From assembly GCF_963378085.1 (NCBI RefSeq), contig NZ_OY726395.1:4650001-4714000 (forward strand): 64,000 nucleotides of DNA. Direction: 5' to 3'. This document shows, piece by piece, positions 24,739 through 33,300 of the stretch. The notes beneath the pieces were generated by a model. The model was not told where the DNA came from. It ran no database searches and was given only the letters and a program-made list of their open reading frames with translations. This DNA is from Mycolicibacterium sp. MU0050. Lineage in GTDB: Bacteria; Actinomycetota; Actinomycetes; Mycobacteriales; Mycobacteriaceae. Positions within the stretch are counted from its first letter, which is position 1. Each line of letters opens with the position of its first letter. The position numbers and the translations under genes are program-made.

Positions 24739-26029
24739 CCGAGTGTCCACCCAATGGGGTCAAGCCCACCTCGTTTTGGTTGGTGGTGAATCGTTGGAGT
24801 GCTCGGTGTTTGGTGGGGTTGTAGGGGGCGTTGTCTTGCCAGCAGTGCCAGATGATGTGCAGCCAGGCGCGGGCGAGGATGCGCACGGCGTGGGGGTGGT
24901 CGTGGCCCCGGGCGCGGGCTCGGTCGTAAAGGTCGGCGGCCCAGGGGTTGACCAGGCGGGTGTCGGCGGCGAAGTCGGTGACGGCGTCGCGCAGTTGTTT
25001 GTCGCAAGCCCAGCGGAATCCGACGATGCGGGCTTTGCCGGATTGGCGCGTGGAGGGTGCGGCACCGGCCAGACACGTCAGCGATTCGGGGGTGGGGAAT
25101 CGGGCGCGACAGTCGCCGATCTCGGCGAGCAACCGGGCGGCCCGGACACGGCCGGAGCGCGGCAGGGACGTGAAGATGTGGGCGTCGGCGTGGGCACTGA
25201 GTTGCGTCTCGATCTGGGCCGTGAGGGCTTTGATCTGCGTGACCAGGGTGTGAAGCAGCGCGAGGTAGCTGGCGGTGATGTGGGCCTGGGTGGCCCCGTG
25301 GACGCCGATGGCGCCCCGGGGCGCGGCCAGGATGCGTTGGTGCAGCACGGTGGGGGCGGCCTTGCCGGAGTAGCCCTGTTTGGCCAGCCAGTCGCCGAGC
25401 CGTTTGGGACTCAGCCAGTCGATCTTGTCCTGGGTGTCGAAGCGGGTCAGGAACGCCAGGCTGATCAACGAGTCAATTTCGGCGAACAGGCCGACGGCGG
25501 CGGGCAGCGCGTTGCGCAGGTGAGCGCGGAGCTGATTGGCAACGGCCACACGGTGATTCACCAAGTCTTTGCGGGCCCGGCAGGCACGCCGCAGGGCGAC
25601 GGTGGCATCGGTGTCGGGGACCAGTGCCCGCAGCCGGTGGCGGTCGGTGCGCAAGGTGTCGGCCAGCACGTAGGCGTCGAACCGGTCGTCCTTGTTGCCG
25701 GCCGAACCGTAGCGGCCGCGCAGGTTCTTGACCTGGTTCGGGGAGATCACCACCACAGTGAGTCCGGCAGCGAGCAGGGTGTCCACCACGGGGCCGTCAG
25801 GGCGTTCGATGGCGACCTCACCGGCACCGTGGCGGTGCAAGAAGGCGGTGAGATCTCGCAGTCCGGCCGCGTTGTGGGGCGTCGTGGTCCGGGCCAGTTC
25901 GCGGCCGCGGTCATCGACGACACTGACGGCGTGGTCGTCGCGCGCCCAGTCCACACCGGCGGTCACACCGCCGGGCGGTTCTGGCGGCAGGGTAATGGTG
26001 TTGGTCGGGGTGTTGCTGGCTGACTTCAT
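24713..26029 (-). CDS. IS110-family transposase with altered C-terminus
   Basis: A 438-residue DEDD transposase. The N-terminal RuvC-like domain has D in AGVDWARDDH, E in VAIERPDG, and the D pair in NKDDRFDAYVLAD. The C-terminal Transposase_20 domain has LPRSGRVRAARLLAEIGDCR and the candidate serine in APSTRQSGK. GAGGAGG precedes ATG at 26029. After FTTNQNE the frame runs into the inserted IS3 element, adding VGLTPLGGHSVRRLVPSE where the original probably ended EAA-stop. The catalytic domains are whole, but element mobility is probably affected because its end is split. Confidence 0.85.
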   Translation of the reverse strand: MKSASNTPTNTITLPPEPPGGVTAGVDWARDDHAVSVVDDRGRELARTTTPHNAAGLRDLTAFLHRHGAGEVAIERPDGPVVDTLLAAGLTVVVISPNQVKNLRGRYGSAGNKDDRFDAYVLADTLRTDRHRLRALVPDTDATVALRRACRARKDLVNHRVAVANQLRAHLRNALPAAVGLFAEIDSLISLAFLTRFDTQDKIDWLSPKRLGDWLAKQGYSGKAAPTVLHQRILAAPRGAIGVHGATQAHITASYLALLHTLVTQIKALTAQIETQLSAHADAHIFTSLPRSGRVRAARLLAEIGDCRARFPTPESLTCLAGAAPSTRQSGKARIVGFRWACDKQLRDAVTDFAADTRLVNPWAADLYDRARARGHDHPHAVRILARAWLHIIWHCWQDNAPYNPTKHRALQRFTTNQNEVGLTPLGGHSVRRLVPSE

Positions 26030-26310
26030 GTCAGCCTCCTCGCTGCTTGCTCCAGTGGGGAGGCACCCTTTTGTGTCGGTGCCGTTGGTGCCGGGACGTG
26101 GTTGCCGGTTCGCTCACTGATCGGCGCTCGCAGCCACAGGTGGCGTTGGCGCTCAGCCCTATCGACGGTCGACACGCCCCGGGCCACCACCAAGGCCTGC
26201 AGATCTCATGCTGGACGTCAACCGCGTCAAGCGAGCAGGGCAGTGACCTGGTGGCACCTCGGGTGCATCAACGCTTCATCCAGAAGCGCTGACCTCAGGA
26301 AGGTAGACCA
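26030..26310. other. Gene-poor stretch between IS110 transposase and acyl-CoA synthetase
   Basis: The first part is presumably the transposase leader and the right end of the IS110 element. The last 40 bases hold the ribosome site CAGGAAGG for the acyl-CoA synthetase. I see no convincing gene; a short open frame ending VHQRFIQKR-stop at 26292 could be the tail of a host gene split by the insertion, but this is speculative. No promoter or operator was recognised. Confidence 0.5.
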
Positions 26311-27960
26311 GTGAGCAACCAGGTGGAGTTCAATCTGTCGACGGTGTTCTCCACTGTGGCCGCCGAGCTGCCCGACCAGGAGTACCTGGTGTGGCGGGAC
26401 AAGCGGTTCACCTTCGCCCAGGGCGAGGCGCGCATCGACGGCGTCGCGCGCTATCTGGCGTCGGCGGGGTTGGGCTGCCACACCGAGCGCGCCCAACTGC
26501 GCGGACACGAGAGCGGCCAGGACCACCTCGGGCTGTACCTGCGCAACGGCAACGAATACCTCGAGGCGATGATCGCCGGCTACCGCGCCCGGGTGGCGCC
26601 GTTCAACGTCAGCTACCGCTACGTCGACGAGGAGTTGATCTACCTCCTCACCGACAGCGGGGCCACGGCGCTGGCGTACAACGCCGAGTTCGCGCCGCGG
26701 GTGGCCGCCATCCGTGACCGGCTGCCTGATCTGCGGTTGCTCATCCAGGTTGCCGACGAGTCCGGCAACGACTTGTTGCCCGGCGCCGTCGACTACGAAT
26801 CCATCACCGGCACAACCGCTCCCGAGTCCCTGCCGCAGGTTTCCGCCGACGACCTCTACATCCTCTACACCGGCGGCACCACCGGCATGCCCAAGGGCGT
26901 GCTGTGGCGCCAGCACGACATCTTCATCTCGGCGATGGGCGGGCGGCCGTTCGGCAGCGACGCCCCGCTGGGGTCGTATGCGGAGCTGGCCGAGCGCGCC
27001 AAGCTCGCCGGCGGCGCGATGTCGCTGTTGATGCTGCCGCCGTTCATGCACGGCGCCGCGCAGTGGGCGGCCTACAACATCGTCACCATGGGCGGCCGGA
27101 TCGTGATTCCCGACGACGTCGAGCGGTTGCGCCCGGCCGACATCCTGCGGCTGATCGAGCGGGAGAAGGTCGTCAGCATTCCGGTGGTCGGCGACGCTAT
27201 GGCGCGCCCGTTGATCGACGAGATCGAGGCCGGCGGCTACGACCTCTCGTGCCTGATCTCGGTGACCAACGGCGGCGCACCGATGTCACCGGGGGTGCGG
27301 GACCGCATCCGGGCGGCGCTGCCGCACGTGCTGCTGCTCGACGCGGTCGGTTCCTCGGAGGCCGGCCAGCAGATGAACACCGTCGCCTCCGACGAGGTGC
27401 CGTCGGCGGTGTTCAACCCGCAAGCCGACACCGCCGTGGTCTCGGTCGACTACGACCGCGTGCTGACCCCCGGCAGCGGGGAGGAGGGCTGGCTGGCCCG
27501 CCGCGACATCATCCCGCTGGGCTACCTCGGCGACGAGGCCAAGACCGCGCGCACCTTCCCCACCATCGACGGCGTGCGCTGGTCGGTGCCCGGCGACAAG
27601 GCCCGCTACCTCGACGATGGCCGGATCGAGTTGCTCGGCCGCGACTCGGTGACCATCAACTCCGGCGGGGAGAAGATCTTCGCCGAGGAGGTCGAGCGGG
27701 CCGTTGCCGCCCATCCCAGCATCTACGACGTCGTCGTCGTCGGTCGGCCGTCGGAGCGCTGGGGCAACGAGGTCGTGGCGGTGGTGCAACTGGCCGAGGG
27801 CAAGTCGGTCACCGACGAGGAACTCGTGCAGACCTGCAGCCGCAGCATCGCCCGGTACAAGGTGCCGAAGAGCTTCATCCGCACCGACAAGGTGGTGCGC
27901 TCACCGGCGGGCAAGGCCGACTACCGCTGGGCCAAGTCGGTCGCCACCGCCGAGGCCTGA
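26311..27960 (+). CDS. Acyl-CoA synthetase (FadD family, FadD17/19-like)
   Basis: A 549-residue ATP-dependent ligase of the ANL superfamily. AMP-binding P-loop YTGGTTGMPKG (about residue 190), LLMLPPFMHGAAQ, DAVGSSEAGQQ (A5-like motif), and the C-terminal hinge ELLGRDSVTINSGGEKIFAE with catalytic Lys in SPAGKADYRWAK. The ending and the PPFMHG and NSGGEK motifs recall mycobacterial FadD19/FadD17, which activate steroid side chains; this is from memory, not alignment. GTG start with GGAAGG upstream. A KstR-like box 2.9 kb upstream was probably its control site before insertion sequences came between. Confidence 0.88.
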   Translation: MSNQVEFNLSTVFSTVAAELPDQEYLVWRDKRFTFAQGEARIDGVARYLASAGLGCHTERAQLRGHESGQDHLGLYLRNGNEYLEAMIAGYRARVAPFNVSYRYVDEELIYLLTDSGATALAYNAEFAPRVAAIRDRLPDLRLLIQVADESGNDLLPGAVDYESITGTTAPESLPQVSADDLYILYTGGTTGMPKGVLWRQHDIFISAMGGRPFGSDAPLGSYAELAERAKLAGGAMSLLMLPPFMHGAAQWAAYNIVTMGGRIVIPDDVERLRPADILRLIEREKVVSIPVVGDAMARPLIDEIEAGGYDLSCLISVTNGGAPMSPGVRDRIRAALPHVLLLDAVGSSEAGQQMNTVASDEVPSAVFNPQADTAVVSVDYDRVLTPGSGEEGWLARRDIIPLGYLGDEAKTARTFPTIDGVRWSVPGDKARYLDDGRIELLGRDSVTINSGGEKIFAEEVERAVAAHPSIYDVVVVGRPSERWGNEVVAVVQLAEGKSVTDEELVQTCSRSIARYKVPKSFIRTDKVVRSPAGKADYRWAKSVATAEA

Positions 27961-27964
27961 AAAC

Positions 27965-29257
27965 TCAGGCCGTCACCAGTGGCTTGCCCGCGGTCTCGCG
28001 GACGGTCAGCACGGTCACCAGCGAGATCACCGCGGCCACCACGATGTAGTAGGCCGGCGCGATCGGGTTGTCGGTGGAGGCCGTGAGCCAGGTGACGATG
28101 TAGGGCGTGGTGCCGCCGAACACCGCGACGCAGAGGTTGTACCCCACGCCGAACCCGCTGTAGCGCACCCGGGTGGCGAACATCTCCACGCCCGCCGAGA
28201 CTGCCACCGAGATGTAGATGCATTCGATGATCGCCAGCCCGATGTGCGCGGCGATCGCCGCGGCCAGCGAGCCCGAGTTCAGCAGCAGGAACAGCGGATA
28301 GGCGAAGATGGCGAAGCCCACCGACCCCGCGATGAGCATGGGCCGCCGGCCGATCCGGTCCGAGAGCGCGGCCAGCGGCAGGATCAGCACGATCGCCACC
28401 AGGCAGGCCGCGGTGATCGAGACGAAGGCGCCGGTCTCGGAGAACTCCAGGGTTCGGATGAAGTACGTGGGCAGATAAGCGAACACCACGTAGTAGCCCA
28501 CGTTGAAGATCACGAACATCCCGATGACCTGCAGGATCTGCCGCCAGGATGTCCGGATCGACTCCCGCAACGGCGATGTCGCGATCTCGTCGTTGTCGCT
28601 GAGCTCCTTGAACTCCGGGGTGTCGTCGAGCTTCAGCCTGATGTAGAGCCCCACCAGGCCCAGCGGGCCCGCGATCAGGAACGGGATCCGCCAGCCGTAG
28701 CTGTTCATCGCCTCGGCCGACAGCCCCGCCTCCAGCAGGGTCACGGTGATCGAACCGAGCAGGAAGCCCACTACCCCCGACCACACCATGAAGGTGATGG
28801 TCCGGCCGCGGGTGCGTTCCTCGGCGAACTCGGCCAGATACACTGCGCCGCCGCCGTATTCGCCGCCGGCCGAGAAGCCCTGCAGGCAGCGCATCAACAG
28901 CAGCAGCAGCGGCGCGGCCACCCCGATCGCGGCGTAGGTGGGCAGCAACCCGATGGCCAGCGTGGCCGCCGACATCAGCAAGATCACCAGCGCCAGCACC
29001 CGGTGCCGCCCGATGCGGTCGCCGAGCGGACCGAAGACGAATCCGCCCAGCGGCCGCATGAAGAACGCTGCAGCGAAGATCGCGAACGTGTTCAGCAGGG
29101 CCGCGGTGTCGTTGCCCTCGGGAAAGAAGTTCGCCGCGATGAACGTCGCGAGGAAGCCGTAGATGGCGAAGTCGAACCATTCGACGGCGTTGCCGACCGA
29201 CGCCCCGATGATGACCTTGCGCAGGGTAACGGTGCTCGGCTCGCTGACCTGCGTCAT
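27965..29257 (-). CDS. MFS transporter, metabolite:H+ symporter (MHS) type
   Basis: A 430-residue membrane protein with about 12 hydrophobic segments. Hallmarks are [14 protein letters not shown] at the first helix, [14 protein letters not shown] (loop 2-3 motif), [20 protein letters not shown] in helix 4, and [11 protein letters not shown] in loop 8-9. This is the ShiA/ProP/KgtP type, which imports carboxylic acids or betaines with protons. ATG at 29257 has AGAGGA eight bases upstream. It is convergent with the acyl-CoA synthetase (four bases apart) and follows the ABC transporter genes on the same strand. Substrate unknown. Confidence 0.9.
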   Translation of the reverse strand: MTQVSEPSTVTLRKVIIGASVGNAVEWFDFAIYGFLATFIAANFFPEGNDTAALLNTFAIFAAAFFMRPLGGFVFGPLGDRIGRHRVLALVILLMSAATLAIGLLPTYAAIGVAAPLLLLLMRCLQGFSAGGEYGGGAVYLAEFAEERTRGRTITFMVWSGVVGFLLGSITVTLLEAGLSAEAMNSYGWRIPFLIAGPLGLVGLYIRLKLDDTPEFKELSDNDEIATSPLRESIRTSWRQILQVIGMFVIFNVGYYVVFAYLPTYFIRTLEFSETGAFVSITAACLVAIVLILPLAALSDRIGRRPMLIAGSVGFAIFAYPLFLLLNSGSLAAAIAAHIGLAIIECIYISVAVSAGVEMFATRVRYSGFGVGYNLCVAVFGGTTPYIVTWLTASTDNPIAPAYYIVVAAVISLVTVLTVRETAGKPLVTA

Positions 29258-29297
29258 GGAAACCATCCTCTCATCGACCGAGAGGGCAGTTTACAAG

Positions 29298-30278
29298 TCA
29301 GGCCGGTGCCGGTTGCCCCAGGAACTGTGCGTCGAGGAACTGACCGTAGTCCGGCAGCGTGACACTCGCGTCGATGTTGCCGGCCTTTTTGGCCCACGCG
29401 CCCTTGGCCGCGAGTTCCTCGGCCAGCGACGGCCGCAGTTCCAACGCGAAGTCGTACTCCGCGAGCACACCGCTGACCAGCGCCGGATCCAGTTGCGTGG
29501 CCGCTGAGACCGCCGCGACGCTGCCCTCGGTGCCGGCGGCCAGATCCGCACCGGCGGCGTCGAGCGCGGCGAAGAACGCGCTCAGGTCCTCGGCCTTGTC
29601 GGTGGCCGTCGCGGCGGTGGTCAGGTACAGGCAATGGTCTACGAAGCTGCCGCCGCTTTCCTCGAGGACCACCGCGTCATCGCCGAGCGCGGCGATGACC
29701 TGCGCCTGGTACGGCTGGAAGATCGAGACCGCGTCGACGTTGCCCTGGGTCGCGGCGGTGACGATCGCCGACGGTGCCACCTGGACCTGCTGCGCGGTGA
29801 CGCCGGCCTGCGCCAGCACGCTGTCGGCGAAGAAAGCCCCGCTGGTGCCCTGGGGCGCGCCGACCTTCTTGCCGTTCAGGTCGGCCAGGCGGGCCACCCC
29901 GGAATCCCTGCGCGCGACGATGCGCCCACCGTTCCAGCGCGCGCCGTCGGCCACCACCCGCAACTCGGGCGACTTCACCACCGCGGCCGAGGTGGGCACG
30001 GCCGCCGCGGTGGTCACGTCGACCTGGCGCGCCGTAAGCGTCTGCAACGCTTCGACTCCGGTCGAGAAGTTCACCACCTCGACGTCGAGGCCGCGGTCGG
30101 CGAAGTAGCCGGCCTGCTGCGCCACCGGGATGTGCGACCAGGACGGATCCACCACGAAGCCGACGATGAGCTTGCCGTCGGCGTCGTCGGACTGCGTCGT
30201 GCAGGCGGTGGTACCGCCCAGCGCGGCCGCGGCGGCGACGACGAGGGCCGCGATGGCTCTCCGATTCAGGACTGACAT
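29298..30278 (-). CDS. ABC transporter substrate-binding lipoprotein (nitrate/sulfonate/taurine type)
   Basis: A 326-residue NMT1/SsuA-like binding protein. A signal sequence with a lipobox-like TTAC-C site (ALGGTTACTTQ) is followed by KLIVGFVVDPSWSHIPVAQQ, AGYFADRGLDVEVVNFSTGV, LNGKKVGAPQGTSGAFF and a long helical tail. It would catch the substrate outside the membrane for the permease and ATPase encoded upstream. With an arylsulfotransferase in the same operon, an organosulfur ligand is plausible. Start ATG at 30278 with AGGAAC ahead. Confidence 0.88.
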   Translation of the reverse strand: MSVLNRRAIAALVVAAAAALGGTTACTTQSDDADGKLIVGFVVDPSWSHIPVAQQAGYFADRGLDVEVVNFSTGVEALQTLTARQVDVTTAAAVPTSAAVVKSPELRVVADGARWNGGRIVARRDSGVARLADLNGKKVGAPQGTSGAFFADSVLAQAGVTAQQVQVAPSAIVTAATQGNVDAVSIFQPYQAQVIAALGDDAVVLEESGGSFVDHCLYLTTAATATDKAEDLSAFFAALDAAGADLAAGTEGSVAAVSAATQLDPALVSGVLAEYDFALELRPSLAEELAAKGAWAKKAGNIDASVTLPDYGQFLDAQFLGQPAPA

Positions 30279-30289
30279 CTGTTGTGTTC

Positions 30290-31069
30290 CTAACTGATTG
30301 ACATGGGTGCGACGGAATCGGCCGTGTCCGACCCGAGTTCGTTGTGCAGCCACCGACGAAGGTCGCTGTAGCCGGCGAGGTCGGCCAGCCGGTCCGCGGG
30401 CCGTGGCCGCGGCAGCGGATTGTCAACCGCGCTGCGCACACTGCCGTCGGCGAGTACCACGATCCGATCGGAGAGCCGGATGGCCTCGTCGACGTCGTGG
30501 GTCACGAACACCACGGTGCGGCCCGTGCTGGACCACAGATCGACCACCAGGTCCTGCATCCGCAACCGGGTCTGCGCATCGAGGGCCGCGAACGGTTCGT
30601 CCATCAGCATCACTTCGGGCTCGCCGGCGAGCAGACGCGCCAGGCCGATCCGTTGTCGCATCCCGCCGGAGAGTTGGTTGGGTTGCTGTTTCGCCACCCG
30701 GTCGGACAAGCCGACGGCGGCCAGCAGATCCCGCACCCGGTCGCCTCGCAGTCGCGACGGCACCGAACGGGCACGCAGCGCGAACTTCAAATTGGCCTCG
30801 ACGCTCATCCAGGGAAACAGGATGTCGCGCTGAAACGCCATGCCGCGGCGCGGATCCGGGCGTTGGACGGTCTCGGTGCCGTCGGTGACGCGGCCGTCGG
30901 TCGGCGCGAGTAGACCCGCCAGGCAGTACAGCAGGGTGGTCTTGCCGCAACCCGAGGGTCCGACCAGCACGGTGAAGGACCCCTCGGGAAACGCCAGGTC
31001 GATGCCCTTCAGCGACGGCGCCTGTTGGCCTGGATGACGAACCACCAAACCCTCTGCGCGCAAGGTCAT
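30290..31069 (-). CDS. ABC transporter ATP-binding protein (SsuB/TauB type)
   Basis: A 259-residue ATPase: Walker A GPSGCGKTT, Q-loop (MAFQRDILFPWMSVE), signature QLSGGMRQR, Walker B VMLMDEPFAALD and the H-loop THDVDEAIRLSDR. The DEPF...LD and DVDEA details are those of nitrate/sulfonate/taurine importers. ATG at 31069 lies one base after the permease stop, so the genes are coupled. It powers uptake by the permease (31071-31865). Confidence 0.93.
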   Translation of the reverse strand: MTLRAEGLVVRHPGQQAPSLKGIDLAFPEGSFTVLVGPSGCGKTTLLYCLAGLLAPTDGRVTDGTETVQRPDPRRGMAFQRDILFPWMSVEANLKFALRARSVPSRLRGDRVRDLLAAVGLSDRVAKQQPNQLSGGMRQRIGLARLLAGEPEVMLMDEPFAALDAQTRLRMQDLVVDLWSSTGRTVVFVTHDVDEAIRLSDRIVVLADGSVRSAVDNPLPRPRPADRLADLAGYSDLRRWLHNELGSDTADSVAPMSIS

Positions 31070-31070
31070 C

Positions 31071-31865
31071 TCATCGCTCCTGAGCGGCCCAGCGTGTCAC
31101 CGGCGTGGTGAGACGGGCCAGTAGTTGGTCGACCAGGGCACCGACGATGCCCAGCACGATCAGGCAGAAGATCAGCCGGTCGGCCTGGGAGAACAACTGC
31201 GACTGGTAGATCCGGTAGCCGAGCCCGTGGGTGGTTCCGGTCATCTCGGCGACCACGATCAGGACGAACGCCATGGCCGCTCCCACCCGCAGTCCGGCGA
31301 CGATGTCCGGGCCCGCTTCGGGGATCACGATCCTGGTCAGCGTGTGCCAGCGCGAGGCGCCGAGGCAACGGGCGGCCTGCAGGAAGTCGGCCGGGGTGGT
31401 CGAGAGGCCGGCATGGCTGTTGATCCAGACCGGGACGAAGACCCCGAGCGCGACGACGCTGATCTTGCTTTCCTCACCGAGCCCGAACCACAGGATCGCC
31501 AAGGGCACCAACCCGATGGTGGGGATCGGCGCGAACAACCGCAGGACCGGTTGCAGCACGGTGCGCCCGACCGCGGTCGATGCCGTCGCCACCGCCACCG
31601 TGAATCCGGCGAACGCACCGATACCCAGGCCGAGCAGCGCGCGCGTCATACTGGCGGCGATGTCGGGACCGAGATCGCCCCCCACCAACAACTTCCAGCC
31701 CGCGGTGCCGATGTCGGCGGCGGTCGGGAACAACGCCCGCGGGAAGACCCCGATGGCCGCGACCGCCGACCAGACCAACGCGACGATCACCACGCCGGCC
31801 GCGAGGCCGGCCCCGCGCCCGGCCCGGGCGCCGGCCGCGGACACCGGCTTGGTGAGCACGCTCAA
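31071..31865 (-). CDS. ABC transporter permease (SsuC/TauC type)
   Basis: A 264-residue inner-membrane protein with six hydrophobic segments. The coupling loop is AARCLGASRWHTLTRIVIPEAGPDIVAGLR, the EAA motif of BPD-type permeases, here broken as ARCLGAS then LTRIVIPE. The TTG start at 31865 overlaps the preceding TGA (TTGA); GTG at 31859 is an alternative. It forms the channel with the ATPase at 30290 and binding protein at 29298. Confidence 0.9.
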   Translation of the reverse strand: MSVLTKPVSAAGARAGRGAGLAAGVVIVALVWSAVAAIGVFPRALFPTAADIGTAGWKLLVGGDLGPDIAASMTRALLGLGIGAFAGFTVAVATASTAVGRTVLQPVLRLFAPIPTIGLVPLAILWFGLGEESKISVVALGVFVPVWINSHAGLSTTPADFLQAARCLGASRWHTLTRIVIPEAGPDIVAGLRVGAAMAFVLIVVAEMTGTTHGLGYRIYQSQLFSQADRLIFCLIVLGIVGALVDQLLARLTTPVTRWAAQER

Positions 31866-33176
31866 GGTCGCCGCCGGTCGATCGCCTCGGTCGCGTTCGG
31901 CACCCCGGCGGGCACCCAGTCCGTCGGCACCGCCTGCGAGCGGTAGACCAGCCGGGTTCGGCTGAGCCGATCGACACCCGGAACCCGCACGGTCTGTACC
32001 TCGGGTTCACCGGCGACGCCCTTGCCCTCATACGGGCTCAGGTACTCCCAGACGATCCGGCCGTCCGGGGTGACCTGGAAAATCCGGCCTTGCATGCCCT
32101 CGGTGATCAAAGTGTTCCCGTTGGGCAACCGCTGCGCGTTGCTGACGAACGAGCTGAAGAAGCTCCAGGACGGCTGGCCGGAATCCTCGGAGGTGTACTG
32201 CCACACAATGGTCTCGGTGACGGGGTCGATCTCCAGAATCCTTGAGCCTGCGTAGATTCCCAGCGGTGCCGGCGGATAGCCGGCGCCGCCCTGGTTGTCG
32301 AAGACCAGCAGGTTCCCCGCACCCGGCAGCCCGTCGGCGATGAAGTGCGGATTGTGCTGCCCGGAGAACTGGTCCAGCGGGCGGGGCAGGTGATGGGTGT
32401 TGATTCGCTGGTGCTCGGCCCCCGATGTGGCCGGCAGGTAGGGCCCGAGTTTCCACGCGATGGCGCCGGTGCGCCGGTCGATCACCGCGATGATGTTCGC
32501 CTTGCGGGCGCTGATCACGATGTTGATCGGGCTGGAAAACCGTGTCCGGGTCCGCCCGGTGCCACCGGTTGGGTCCGATAGTCTTGGCGCTGTTGAGTTC
32601 CAGATAGCCCCAAGGGTTTTCGGGGTCGCGCTGGGATGCCTGTCGCAGCTGCTCGAAGCCCTCGGGCGAGAACCCGAGTTCCGTGAGGTGGTCCCCGGCC
32701 CGCCACTCCCACACGATGTCGCCGGCCGGGGTGACCTCGTAGAGTCCCTGATCGCCGATCACGGCGGCACCCAGCTCGGGCACCTGCCGTGGGATCGTCA
32801 CCAGCAGCAGGTAATTGCCGTTCGGCAGCAGCTCCCAGTCGTGGTTCTGCCGGGCCGCCCCGCCCGGCGCCTGCGCGCCCCATTCCCACACGGTCTCGCC
32901 GGTCCACGTCAGCTGCCCGACGGTGCGGTTGGCGTAGATCCCGCCCTGCGACTCCGGCAGGACGGACAGCTGCACGCCGATGTCGCCGCGGCGCCCGCCG
33001 TTGAGCGCGGGGTCGAGGACCCGCGCCGGCACGCCTGCGTGCGGCCACTCGTTGCGGACCGCCCCGGTCAGGTCGATCAGCCGGGTGGTGCCGTCGGCCC
33101 CGGTGAAGAGGACGAATCCGTGGTGGGACCGCTGCGGATCGTGATAGGTGACGCCGCTGAGTTGAACCAATGCCAT
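31862..33176 (-). pseudogene. Arylsulfotransferase-family protein, split by one frameshift
   Basis: Two adjoining frames encode one protein of about 437 residues. The first (MALVQLSGVTYHDPQRSHHG to ...RADPDTVF) has GQLTWTGETVWEWG and NHDWELLPNGNYLLLV. The second continues SSPINIVISARKANIIAVID, then HNPHFIADGLPG and NAQRLPNGNTLITEGMQGR. These propeller repeats fit the arylsulfotransferase (ASST) family, which moves sulfate between phenols. The frame is lost at a run of four A's (32536-32539, T's in the gene); adding one T would restore it. This is a true mutation or a sequencing error. The stop overlaps the permease start. Translation is predicted to fail as read. Confidence 0.75.
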
Positions 33177-33229
33177 GCACGCAATCTCCCGCACCGGCCG
33201 CCGTCATCCCACCCTTGCGATCGACCTGA

Positions 33230-33243
33230 TCTAAACGATTAGA
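33230..33243. promoter_or_regulatory. LacI-type operator candidate
   Basis: TCTAAACGATTAGA is a 5-bp dyad (TCTAA/TTAGA) around a central CG step, as usual for LacI-family operators. It lies 54 bases upstream of the arylsulfotransferase start and 58 bases upstream of the divergent lacI-type gene, so it could control both. Binding is inferred. Confidence 0.5.
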
Positions 33244-33300
33244 ACGACGATGGTCTGCGTCTACTGTCGCCACGGGGTCGGCCATTTCGAAGGGGTACGT

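Larger units (their letters stand above)
23482..24768 (+). mobile_element. IS3-family insertion sequence with 4-bp target duplication
   Basis: A 1287-bp element with TG...CA ends. The left end is TGGGGTTGACCCC, then GATGGTGGACAC; the right end read inward is TGGGCTTGACCCC, then TTGGGTGGACAC. Direct repeats CCTC flank it (23478-23481 and 24769-24772). It carries orfA and orfB with an A6 run at 23807-23812 for -1 frameshifting. It is inserted at the end of the IS110 transposase gene and changes that protein's last residues. Confidence 0.85.
23460..26250 (-). mobile_element. IS110-type element, interrupted by an IS3-type element (ends approximate)
   Basis: The element is defined by its transposase gene (start 26029, minus strand). 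The 3' end of that gene is cut by the IS3 element at 23482-24768. If the IS3 copy and one CCTC duplicate are removed, the transposase would end NQNEAA-stop, followed by TTGACATAGGG. IS110-type ends lack inverted repeats, so the outer boundaries are estimates. The left end is near 23455-23470 and the right end lies somewhere in 26030-26290. Confidence 0.6.

Noticed and set aside
23469..24766. GTCAAGCC direct repeat as target duplication of the IS3 element
   Set aside because: The right copy overlaps the element's own inverted repeat; the CCTC repeat with TG...CA ends explains the junctions better.
24743..26023. 426-codon plus-strand open frame opposite the IS110 transposase
   Set aside because: Shadow of the transposase; Gly/Val/Gln-rich with no recognisable motif.
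27704..29362. 552-codon plus-strand open frame
   Set aside because: Antisense to the MHS transporter, which has clear family motifs; the translation is Arg/His/Gln-rich and featureless.
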